Shown here piece after piece: positions 17,602 through 26,390 of a stretch of DNA of 64,000 bases. The DNA is taken from assembly GCF_023734775.1 (NCBI RefSeq), contig NZ_AP025732.1, forward strand, positions 5,578,501 to 5,642,500, given 5' to 3'. Within the stretch, counting starts at the first letter, position 1, and each line of letters opens with the position of its first letter. Made by a program: the position numbers and the translations under genes. Under the pieces are notes generated by a model, which was not told the origin of the DNA, did not search any database, and worked only from the letters and a program-made list of their open reading frames with translations. The DNA is from Nostoc cf. commune SO-36. Lineage in GTDB: Bacteria; Cyanobacteriota; Cyanobacteriia; Cyanobacteriales; Nostocaceae.

Positions 17602-18384
17602 ATGCCAGAGTTAGAAAAAGTCAACAATGAAAATCAACAAACGCCAAAGTTGCGATCGCCTATCGGGTTTGTGCAAAAGTTGTTAATTACCTATTGGCGT
17701 TCTCTGTTGCTGCTGTTCGTGGGGATATATTTACCACTGCAAATTTTTGGGCTGCTGGCGTTAGAGGTGCGATACAACGAGGGTGGTTTCCCTTGGGATT
17801 TACCGATTCTGGTGACTGTTCACTCTCTAGCACAGCCACAGTTAGATGTATTCGCCACAATTGTGACAAAATTGGGTTCTTTTCGGACTGTGTTACCTGT
17901 TCTGAGTGCGATCGCACTTATTTTACTAGTGCAACGTCGCTGGCGATCGCTCACGTATTTACTGATTACTGCTGCTGGTAGTGCTACGATCAACCGCACA
18001 GCCAAAGAATTTTGGCATAGAGTACGTCCTGATTTGTGGACTTCAGTTGCTCCAGAGTTTGATTATTCATTCCCCAGTGGTCATGCTATGACGAGTATGA
18101 CGTTGATTACTCTTTTGGTAGTTTTAACTTGGGGTAGTATTTGGTGCTGGTTAACGGTGATTTTGGGTAGTGTGTATCTCTTGGCCATTGGCTGGACACG
18201 CCTATATTTGGGAGTACACTTTCCCAGTGACATTATTGCAGGTTGGATGGTAGCGATCGCTTGGGCAATTGGCGTGAGTTTTATTATTCGACCATTATCA
18301 CAGTCAGCAAATATTACCAGTGAAAAACTAGTGAGTGAAACGAAGTTACTTCCTGAAGAACAGGAATTACTCACTAAAGAATAA
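17602..18384 (+). CDS. PAP2-family membrane phosphatase
   Basis: A 260-residue integral membrane phosphatidic-acid-phosphatase type 2 protein. All three active-site motifs are present: KEFWHRVRPDLW (KX6RP, about residue 135), YSFPSGHAMTSM (PSGH, about 155) and TRLYLGVHFPSDIIAG (RX5HX3D, about 200). There are five or six hydrophobic segments. Members dephosphorylate lipid phosphates such as phosphatidate or undecaprenyl diphosphate at the membrane. Intact, start ATG 17602. It is not clearly part of the sulfur island, though operator site C lies 190 bp upstream. Confidence 0.9.
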   Translation: MPELEKVNNENQQTPKLRSPIGFVQKLLITYWRSLLLLFVGIYLPLQIFGLLALEVRYNEGGFPWDLPILVTVHSLAQPQLDVFATIVTKLGSFRTVLPVLSAIALILLVQRRWRSLTYLLITAAGSATINRTAKEFWHRVRPDLWTSVAPEFDYSFPSGHAMTSMTLITLLVVLTWGSIWCWLTVILGSVYLLAIGWTRLYLGVHFPSDIIAGWMVAIAWAIGVSFIIRPLSQSANITSEKLVSETKLLPEEQELLTKE

Positions 18385-18501
18385 AAATTTTCAGATGTGC
18401 ATATAGAGTTTATTAATACAAAAGCTTTACGTATAGTTAACCAAGTTTTGGGATTTCAACTTCTATTTAGCTCTAGACTTTTTGGAATTTTCATTATAAA
18501 G

Positions 18502-18527
18502 TACGGTTAATTGATCAAATTACTGTA
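18502..18527. promoter_or_regulatory. 26-bp operator palindrome, site D (upstream of 143-residue membrane protein)
   Basis: Reads TACGGTTAATTG-AT-CAAATTACTGTA, with the same spacing and core as site A. It ends 6 bp before the ATG at 18534, so it overlaps the translation start region. This position suits repression. Confidence 0.68.
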
Positions 18528-18533
18528 CAAGTT

Positions 18534-18965
18534 ATGAATGAAATCGAAAAGAGTGGTCAAGAGTTGTTATCACAAAGTCCAGAAAATTTACCCAAACCTT
18601 TATTGCAGAAGCTCAGAGGTGGATTTTTCTTAATGATTGGATATTTATTATCACCATTATGCTGGTGGAATGATCTAGTATTCAATTTACCAATTGCTTA
18701 TTTTTTCGGTTATGTTTGTAGTCTTTTTGCTCCTAAATTACTTATGCCTTGCGTTATAATTGGTTACTGGTTATCTAATATTATTGGTATTCTGTTGATG
18801 CAAGCAGGTGCAATTGATGTATTACAAAAACAAACTCAAGAGCATAACGTCAAAAAAGAACTATTGACAGGTTTAGTTTCTTCAACTGCCTATACCTTTT
18901 TGATTCTGGCATTAATCCACTTTAAAATTCTCGATACTCCTAGCTTTTTTTCGGTAGTTGATTAA
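18534..18965 (+). CDS. unknown membrane protein under operator site D
   Basis: I do not recognise a family. The protein has 143 residues: a polar N-terminus with KLRGGFFLMIGYLLSPLCWW, then hydrophobic segments around IAYFFGYVCSLFA, LMPCVIIGYWLSNIIGILLM and TAYTFLILALIHFKIL. This gives 3-4 predicted membrane helices. The only functional hint is its promoter, which carries the same 26-bp palindrome as the two sulfonate-type binding proteins and the TauE-like gene. It may be an accessory transporter component; this is inference. Confidence 0.7.
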   Translation: MNEIEKSGQELLSQSPENLPKPLLQKLRGGFFLMIGYLLSPLCWWNDLVFNLPIAYFFGYVCSLFAPKLLMPCVIIGYWLSNIIGILLMQAGAIDVLQKQTQEHNVKKELLTGLVSSTAYTFLILALIHFKILDTPSFFSVVD

Positions 18966-19022
18966 ATTTTTAGTTGGAATACTCTTACAGAAATAAAAAC
19001 CGATTGCTACATCATAGTCAAA

Positions 19023-19835
19023 TTATTTTAATTTTAAAATATCATTTATATTTAAAAGTTTAGGAGCATCCTTAGTCATAATCAAAGGTAATCTACCATC
19101 CCATTTTTCTATTGCCTGCCTTTCTAAAATCTCATTAGTCAAACTATCATGCAATAATCTGTTTATTTCTGCTTCTCCCTTAGCCAAATTAACCTTAGCT
19201 TCTGCTTCTTTAGTAGCTTTTATTGCGATAAAATTTGCTCGTTTGGCATCTTGTTTTGCAATTTGCTTGGACTAAACTGCTTCACTGAATTTATCCGAAA
19301 AATTGACATTAACCAATGAAATATCATCAACTGCAATATGGTATTCATGCAATCTTGCTATTAATGTATTGTCAATTCCAGATTTTACTTCTCCTCGTTT
19401 AGTAACTATTTCTTCTGCGGTATACCTTGCTATAACTGCTTTTAAAACTTCTTCTACCGCAGGATTTATGATTTTATCAACTAGGTCTTTTTCATCACCA
19501 ATTTCTTGAAACATTATATTGGTTTCTTCAGGAATAACGTGCCAGTTTAATGCTATATCTGTAAAAATATCTTGCAAATCTTTAGAATAAGCTTCAGCAG
19601 ATATTTCTTGTTTTTGAACTCTCACACTGATTTTTTTGACTGTATTTAAAATGGGAATTATTATATGTATTCCTTCGCTTAATACTGTTTCTTGTACCTC
19701 TCCAAACTGCATTAATACCCCACGTTCTCCGGCATTGACAACCATAAAAGGTGTCAGTAAAATTGTAATTAAAAATAAAAGTGCAGTTATTTTACCAGCA
19801 CTATTTGTGAATTTAATTTGTTTCATATTTACCAA
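19023..19835 (-). pseudogene. prohibitin / band-7 (SPFH) protein with in-frame TAG
   Basis: Read through, the frame spans 271 codons. An N-terminal membrane helix (ITALLFLITILLTPFMVV) is followed by the band-7 domain with ERGVLMQFGEVQETVLSEGI, IVTKRGEVKSGIDNTL and ISLVNVNFSDKFSEAV. A single TAG at 19272-19274 falls where relatives have Glu (FSEAVESKQ). After it the frame continues as SKQIAKQDAKRANFIAIKAT and ends LPLIMTKDAPKLLNINDIL. The truncated 187-residue product lacks the coiled-coil tail. A single nonsense change is the simplest explanation. Confidence 0.82.
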
Positions 19836-19879
19836 GACAATGGCTGTATTCGGTGATTTATTAATGATTATTAATCATA

Positions 19880-20266
19880 CTACATTAAATCGATAAAGAT
19901 AGTCAGATGTATAAAATTTTTATATGAGTATGTCATATTATTCAAGTGTAAACACTGACGATTACTTGTAATCGTCAGTAGATTTTGTAGTGTATACTCA
20001 CTCAAAGACTCAGGGCAAACGCATGTGTGACTCGTTCCTAAGCCAATACATAACTTAGGGTGAGAACGCCAAGGAACATGAATGCCACAAACAATGTTAT
20101 TGGCACCATGCAGTAACTTACACCCAGCACACACTTGCAAATAACAAGAACTAAATTCTTCGCTATTAACTGCATTAACAATTTCATCCTCAATAGTGAT
20201 AGCAAGAGTCGAACTTGCTTTATTGCTTAAACCAACATTCCACCCGGAGCGGATATCACCAAAAAA
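19880..20266 (-). CDS. Cys-rich hypothetical ORF without a clear start
   Basis: An open frame of about 128 codons on the minus strand reads GWNVGLSNKASSTLAITIED, YLQVCAGCKLLHGANNIVCG, IHVPWRSHPKLCIGLG and HTCVCPESLSEYTLQ. The C-x2-C, C-x-IH and C-x-C groups resemble a small zinc-binding domain. No ATG precedes the conserved-looking part; a TTG at 20140 or a lost upstream exon-like segment are the options. It lies directly downstream of the AAA ATPase fragment. I do not know the family; it may be a remnant. Confidence 0.35.
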   Translation of the reverse strand, partial: FFGDIRSGWNVGLSNKASSTLAITIEDEIVNAVNSEEFSSCYLQVCAGCKLLHGANNIVCGIHVPWRSHPKLCIGLGTSHTCVCPESLSEYTLQNLLTITSNRQCLHLNNMTYSYKNFIHLTIFIDLM

Positions 20267-20287
20267 CGATATCTATAAGCTACATAT

Positions 20288-20767
20288 CTACTGTCCAAAA
20301 GTCCAAGTATTAGTTTCGTTCAATTCCAAATTTTCAAAATAGTTAGCAAAACCTGGAAAGTGAAAATATTCTAGCGGCATCCGAGATATTAATAGTAAAG
20401 AAAAATTTTCTAGTTGAGCTAATTGTTGTAATCGAAATAAGTCGCCGATAAAACTATCGCTAACAAAGTGCAATCTATCAAAATTATCTATCACCAGCAG
20501 CCTATTATAACCATCAGATAAGTTGCTTATGATATTTTGCCAATCCTGCTGGTAGTAAAAGCTGAAGCTAATAGGAATAACGTTGAATAGATGATCCACA
20601 CTAAAAGGATATTCAAGATTGAGGTAAACAGACTCTAAGTTAATATCCTTGAGTAAACAGTTTTTAACAGTAAGAGTCTTACCAATATTTGGCTTGCCCC
20701 ATAGGTTAATATTCTTGCCTGCATTTACCTGATCGATTAACTGACGGTAGTCTTTATAACGTAACAT
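20288..20767 (-). CDS. small P-loop ATPase
   Basis: A 159-residue protein starting MLRYKDYRQLIDQVNAG. Walker A is LWGKPNIGKTLTVKN and Walker B is NRLLVIDNFDRLHF, followed by a sensor-like LLLISRMPLEYF. It resembles the core of STAND/AAA ATPases of the IstB or orc1/cdc6 type but lacks the lid domain, so it may be a C-terminally truncated remnant. It sits in a row with the RusA-like nuclease and the 93-residue protein, as in plasmid or prophage replication modules. Confidence 0.6.
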   Translation of the reverse strand: MLRYKDYRQLIDQVNAGKNINLWGKPNIGKTLTVKNCLLKDINLESVYLNLEYPFSVDHLFNVIPISFSFYYQQDWQNIISNLSDGYNRLLVIDNFDRLHFVSDSFIGDLFRLQQLAQLENFSLLLISRMPLEYFHFPGFANYFENLELNETNTWTFGQ

Positions 20768-20801
20768 TATTGTTATCCTTTAAATCCAATATCTTCATAA
20801 G

Positions 20802-21363
20802 TTAAATTGACACTAAATATGTAATTTTTTGACTATGCTTTTCTAAGCTATTTCGGGAAAATTGGTTAGATACAATAAAATTATCTAACAGAAAATCAGG
20901 TGATTGTGAAAGTCTCAACAGCACACCGTCATCACCACTACTGCGATGATAATAATGAACTACAGGCGATTGGATAACTGTCAAGTTATCGTTACGAATT
21001 GCTCGTCCTGTAACCAGACCATCCATAATAAACTTGGCGGCAGCAGCTACGTTATCGCTATCTCGTGCAAAATTTTTGAGATACCAATGAAATTCAATCC
21101 AAACTGTACTATCCAAACAAAATTCACATTCTTTAACAAATTCACCAATTACAGCAATTTTCGATCAAACCCACTACAAAATGAATCCTAAAACAAAGCC
21201 CAGTATTGCTTTCAGTACTTTTATCTGTGGCACGTTTGATTGCAATTTGCTGTAAGTTTGTCCAGTACTTCTTAAGTCCAGCGCTGGCTTGCCAACCTGA
21301 CCGTGCCTGGTTAATAATCTCGTTCATACTAGGAGGTAAAGGCATCGTTAATTCAAATATCAT
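20802..21363 (-). pseudogene. RusA-like Holliday-junction resolvase, frameshifted
   Basis: The first frame (21363 to about 21160) gives LTMPLPPSMNEIINQARSG then GLKKYWTNLQQIAIKRA, the N-terminus of RusA-type endonucleases. The second frame (to 20802) gives LDSTVWIEFHWYLKNFARDS, DNVAAAAKFIMDGLV and IRNDNLTVIQSPVVHYYHR. It includes the conserved R-D-x-DN and N-D catalytic carboxylates. The shift occurs near 21155-21165 (ATCGAAAATT). The joined protein would have about 185 residues. The ATG overlaps the end of the upstream 93-residue gene by 11 bp. Confidence 0.7.
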
Positions 21364-21670
21364 CTTCTTTAAAGCTATTTAAAAAATCCTCAACAACATT
21401 TCTAAATTTCTTGTATGACCTACCATCTTGACGGGATAAATTGAATACCGCTTTGACAATTTCATCAAGTTGATAGCCTTTTTGATGCAAATTAAAAATT
21501 GAGTTTCTTGCTTCCTCGTCAAGCTGTACCTTAAAGTTAAAACTGCCCTCAAAATCAGTTTTGGACTGTTTAGTTTTAGTAATAGCAGTAGTTTTAGATT
21601 TACCTATGTCCTTACTATTGCGCTCGCCGTACAAACTAGCGGCAAATTCATCAAAGTCTAACCCAGACTG
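21353..21670 (-). CDS. small hypothetical protein (plasmid/phage module), N-terminus probably cut
   Basis: The open frame starts directly after the TGA of the chimeric helicase gene: QSGLDFDEFAASLYGERNSK, then a basic linker and FNFKVQLDEEARNSIFNLHQ, GYQLDEIVKAVFNLSRQDGR. No ATG is present; a TTG at 21634 would give 93 residues. Its 3' end overlaps the RusA-like start by 11 bp, so the two were translated together. Function unknown. Confidence 0.5.
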   Translation of the reverse strand, partial: QSGLDFDEFAASLYGERNSKDIGKSKTTAITKTKQSKTDFEGSFNFKVQLDEEARNSIFNLHQKGYQLDEIVKAVFNLSRQDGRSYKKFRNVVEDFLNSFKEDDI

Positions 21671-24232
21671 TCAAGCTGTGTAGGGGTCGTTTTGATTTTT
21701 AGCTTCTAGAAGTAATTGCTGGAAGTATTCAGGGTCTTCATCGTCAGCTACATAAAGCGCCTGGAGTCGCAGCACTTCAGTTGTTTTATACAAGAAATCT
21801 CCGTATCCCAGCAAGTAAACCGCACGCTTGTCTTTATCGTCTCCAAGGATAATACAACTGTCTTCAGGGCGAGTCGTAACAAAGGCCGTCTTGGCTGGAA
21901 AGTTTGAGCGAATCAACGGATCAATCACGTTCTTATCAGGTCGCTGGGTGTACAACAGTACATGAATCCCTGCACCACCCGCTTTTGCAAGCAACTTCAT
22001 CAGCGCAGTCTCAATGCGATCGCAAACTACGGGAATATCTGTAGAATCCTTAAGGGATGTAAGTTCCTCCAAGTTAATCCGCAGACGTTTTGCTAGTCCC
22101 CGACTATCCATTTTCGCAAGGCGGATGCGAATGTCATCATCTACCAAGCGTCGCATCCCCCCTAATTCCCGCATCGAGTTGAAGTAACCGACCAACGTCA
22201 TCCAGGGGTCAGCACGATTTCCGTATTGTTTGTTTTCATACAAATCTTGAGAAGCAGCAAGAATAGCAACATAAACTCGAATTAATGCAGCTTTTAGCCG
22301 TCGCCCTGTGGCACAAATACCGACATAGCGCCGTCCTGGATTAGTCTCATTTGGTTCTCGCTGGCGTGAGAAGAAATTATCCTCCACATCCAAGCCCTGG
22401 GGTGGAAAAACCTGTACTTTCCGCAGAAATAGGTTATGCATCTGAGTTTCTGCTTGACGTATTGTTGCAGTAGAGGCTATGACTTTGGGGCGAACCTTTT
22501 TACCATCGACTTCCCAAGAGGAGAGTTGGTCTACTGCGGTTTCATAAAGTCCTACTAATGTACCGAGGGGGCCGCTAATCAAGTGCAACTCATCTTGGAT
22601 GATTAAGTCAGGTGGGCGTAGGGGGTTGCTGTGAATTGTTTTAGCACCGGGTAAATACGCAGTTTTTTTATGTGAATTAGTATCTTCAATATCTGATGTC
22701 CGAAAACCATGCCGTTCACAGTAACCATCTACTTGCCCAAATAGCATTTGAATTTCCCCTTTCCAAGGCATTTGGGCAAATTTATCTACGGTAGCAATCA
22801 ACAGCGTGGGTAAACGACGGTAGATTTCTTCATCAACTACAAGGATGGGTAAACCTTCAGTTGAAGATTGTTTTTTACTAAACAGACAACGCCCCAAAGA
22901 GTCGCCGCAGTAAATTAGAGTACGGGCGCGACCTTTACTAAAAGATTCGACTTCAATGTTTTTACCTGGGTCGATTTTAGAACCACACCACGGGCAATTT
23001 GTGAGTTGGTGAGGGGAACCGCTAGCACTTTGCTGATACTGTCCTCGTGCTTGTTTGCAAAATTCTTCGCTTTGGTCGGTGTGGTTCGGGGTAGTGCGCT
23101 GACCTACCCACAACCCGATACGGAATGGTTCTTTCCCCCATTTAGCCGGGTTGTCTCGACGGATAGATTCGCAAGCACAAATTAAGGTAGTGGCGCGTTG
23201 AAATTGTTGTAGCGTAAGCAGGCGTAGGGTGTAGCGCATGAGGACTGCAACGCCATATTCTCCAGAACGTCCCGCAATTACCCCTTGTAACCTCCGCAAG
23301 CCGATGGTGTAGGCGGTTAATCCCAGGTAAGCTTCGGTTTTACCACCACCAGTAGGGAACCAAAGTAAGTCTGCAACAGCATCGGTTTCGTGACTCCGAT
23401 CGCAATGGTGTAAGTCGGTTATGCGGGGTAAATTCAGCAAGATAAACGCTAATTGAAAGGGAAACCAGGTAGGATTAGGGATTTTGTCTAATTCTGGCGC
23501 TTTGCCTTGGCGTGCTTCTTCTGAGTAAATAGAACGAAGACGCTGCAAGTGCATGGCTTGATTCATAAATCGGAAAGCTTCGGCTGCTTCCGGGTTAGTT
23601 TGCAGCAGTGTTAAACCTGACTGAATGCGTTGAAGAGTGCGATCGCAATTTTTAATTGCATCCTCGGCTACATCTTGGTAATCTGTCAATCCTTCATTAG
23701 GATTAGAAATCCGTTGTGCTTGTTGTTGAATCCAGACTGTGTAAGCTGTTACCAGGGGATTTAGCCTACTTATAAAATCTGCGGTTGGAGTTTGCGCCAG
23801 TTCTTTCATATCCAAAACCAATCCCTTCAATTCAGGAATTTCATCTGCTTGAGGTGGAGAGGTTTTGGGAACTTCGTAGACAGGTACAACGTTGGTAGAT
23901 AGTTTAACAGCACATTCTGTAGTATTTTGTGCTGTTTGGGCGTGAACGCTTACCCCATGACCAATGGCGAACTCTACCTGTTTGCGATAAAGCATTGCCA
24001 TCGCTTTTTCTTCAGCATAAATTACTGGGTCAAGCTTACCAGCCTGACGCGGTTTATGTCGCTTGAGAAAAATATCAGGATGTTGAAAATCTGCTGATTG
24101 TACGCTTAATTCTGGTTGAAATAACCACGCTTCATCACGTAATTTGGCGGGTTCTTTTTGTCCATTAATTAAAAACAAGCTAACAATCCAATCCCCGTTA
24201 CTTTGTTGGCGAATTTTGCCTTACTTTTGCAA
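21671..24232 (-). pseudogene. chimera: DISARM helicase DrmA (N and middle) fused to an FtsK/SpoIIIE-type tail
   Basis: The uninterrupted frame is 835 codons (from 24178), and homologous sequence starts a little upstream (SNGDWIVSLFLINGQKEP). Residues 1-735 follow DrmA: PTWFPFQLAFILLNLPRI, DLLWFPTGGGKTEAYLGLTA (Walker A), VLMRYTLRLLTLQQFQRATT, NCPWCG, TVDKFAQMPWK, DLIIQDELHLISGPLGTLVG (DE-x-H box) and VIASTATIRQAETQ. The C-terminal helicase lobe is absent. From about residue 736 the sequence becomes FtsK-like: AGIHVLLYTQRPDKNVIDPL, IRSNFPAKTAFVTTRPEDSC and LLGYGDFLYKTTEVLRLQAL. A deletion fusion explains it best. An intact natural fusion is unlikely because both partners lack essential parts. 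Confidence 0.72.
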
Positions 24233-24235
24233 AAT

Positions 24236-25139
24236 CGTACCAGTAATTCTGCTTCATCCCCTGGATTATTTACGGCACGGATAGCCGGTGGTGGGCCATT
24301 GTGGATATAGTCTCTAGTTTGGAGAACGGGAAATTTCTCCGATTCCCAATTCTCTATTCCCCATTTCCTCATCATCTAAAATCGAATTTGCCAAGTAAGA
24401 TATTGCAGCTTCGTTAATTTCGCGGGTGGTGCGGTGATTAACGCGCAGTACTCCTGTGCGTCCGACAAATTTCAAGTCTTGGCTCTAGAGAATCAATTGC
24501 GTAGATTAGCGCCTGCTTGATGGTTTTTCGCAGGACATCACCAGAAGCAATATTGGGTTTTCCGGTACTTTGGGAAATGACTGACGCAATTATTGCATCA
24601 GCAGTTTTGACATTAACATACTGTATATCTTCGCCTAACAGACTTGCTAAAAGTTGTTGAGAAAACGCAACCAGTGCATTTGTATAGGTTGTAAATAGGA
24701 TTTTAGGTTTTTCGATTCCGTTGGCTTGGAGGATTTCTACCAAAGCACGAACACGGTAAAGTGCAACGGTACTTTTTCCCGTTCCGGGGCCACCTTTTAG
24801 CAGTGTAGGGACAGAAGCGTTGATTGCCCAACTGACGAACTTTTCTTGTTCAGGATTGAGTTTGAGTAAAAATCCCAGCAACTCACCTTCAGTGAAGCGC
24901 AATAAATCATCAGTGCTACCCGTAACAAAGCTGGGTTGGTTAAGAACTTGGTCAAAATTGGGTTCAGCGATACAATCAAAAATGCGATCGCACCACTTCC
25001 CTGGTAAGTTGACCGCCATTAAATCATCTAATGTCCGACACGCGGTTAATGTTGCCCAATATTCTTCTGGTAGTCGCAACCTATGAAGCAAATCTTCGGT
25101 AATTTCCACGGGTAGCGGGCTTTCTAGATAATCCTGCAT
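24236..25139 (-). pseudogene. UvrD/Rep-like helicase with large internal deletion
   Basis: From ATG 25139 the frame gives MQDYLESPLPVEITEDLLHR, LKLNPEQEKFVSWAINASVP, TLLKGGPGTGKSTVALYRVR (Walker A) and KILFTTYTNALVAFSQQLL. It breaks near 24487. Another frame continues with RTGVLRVNHRTTREINEAAI (motif IV-like) and a third with YIHNGPPPAIRAVNNPGDEA then ELLVRF at about 24236. About 200 residues including motifs II-III are missing. It was probably a DISARM-linked or plasmid helicase gene upstream of drmA. The downstream end meets the DrmA fragment directly. Confidence 0.65.
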
Positions 25140-25552
25140 TATTACCGTTAGCACCTTTAACACAGACAGATTCACCCCGAAAGTTATTATCGCAGGTTGC
25201 CCAGAGTGTTGCTAGAATTTCAGATAGGGGAACTCGGCAGAATATCGCCGCTTACACAGAAATATTAGCAGGTTTGAAGTTTGAGAAGGATTTAATTCAG
25301 CAATTTTTAGGAGAGGAAATTATGCAAGAATCTGTAATTTATCAGGATATTTTGCAGAAGGGGAAACAACAAGAAGCGGTTTCATTTTGTTTGCGGTTAC
25401 TCAATCAACGTTTTGGGAAGCTTAATTCATTCATAATTGAGAGAGTTCAAGTTTTATCTGTTGAGAAACTCGAAGCTTTAGGTGCTGCATTGTTCAACAT
25501 TTCAGAAGTATCTGATTTAATTACTTGGTTAGATCAGCAGGAAAGTAATTAG
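25140..25552 (+). pseudogene. Rpn/DUF2887-type nuclease-transposase, C-terminal DUF4351 fragment
   Basis: Open frame LAPLTQTDSPRKLLSQVAQS, VARISDRGTRQNIAAYTEIL, then FLGEEIMQESVIYQDILQKG and the DUF4351 tail FCLRLLNQRFGKLNSFIIER, VEKLEALGAALFNISEVSDL. The N-terminal PD-(D/E)XK domain of this family (about 280 residues in total) is absent. Homology starts exactly where the UvrD fragment begins on the other strand (25139/25140), marking a recombination junction. A TTG at 25274 could start a 92-residue product, but this is unlikely to be functional. Confidence 0.7.
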
Positions 25553-25577
25553 TTTTAAGTTTTGATAAACTATAAAG

Positions 25578-25602
25578 CCGGAGGTAAAAACTCCGGTCTT
25601 TT
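25578..25602 (+). terminator. Rho-independent terminator after DUF4351 fragment
   Basis: CCGGAG-GTAAAAA-CTCCGG followed by TCTTTT, 25 bp after the stop codon. Confidence 0.7.
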
Positions 25603-26390
25603 ATATAGTGATTGTCAAAAGTGTTGAATGTTAAGAAAAATCCGATAAAAATAGCCCAAAATATGTTAAATTTTGGGCAGAAGATTAAAGTATATCTATT
25701 TGATAGTGATTATAAATTAATTTCCCAAAATTGTCAAAGGTATCTTGAGAGGACTGCCAAAAAACGATTATCCAGTATTGAACAGTCGTCTGTTCTTTGA
25801 GTGCTGGTTATCCTATACTATGGATAACAGCTTAACAAGTATGCGAGATTTGTTTAACAGGTTAAACAAGACAGGATATGAGGTAGATATTTCTACTTTT
25901 TCTAAAGCAAATTTACATCGAAGCCAAAAACCCTTTCAAGAAATTTACCAAAAATTAAATGAATTAGTACAGAACAAAGTTCAAAAAAAGTTACACGATA
26001 AATATGCGATTTGTCCAATAGATTCAACAATTATTACTCTGACCAGTAAATTGTTATGGGTGTTAGGACACCATCAAGTAAAACTTTTCAGCTCTCTAAA
26101 TCTAGCTACTGGAAGTCCCTCAGATAATTTCATAAATTTTGGACATGCTCATGATTATAAATTTGGTTCTAAAATGATGTCTAGTCTCCCAATAAATGCT
26201 GTTGGGGTAATGGATAGGGGCTTTGCTGGATTAAAATTTATTCAAGAATTAGTGCAAGAAAACAAATATTTTGTCTTGCGGATAAAAAATAATTGGAAAC
26301 TAGAGTTTGAGGACTCAACTGGATTGGTTAAAGTTGGTGCATCTGATGAGGCTATTGCCTATAGAGTAATTAATTTTTGTGATTTAAGTA

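Noticed and set aside
21671..24178. Complete DISARM system
   Set aside because: Only a broken DrmA is visible; no DrmB, DrmC or methyltransferase is in the window.
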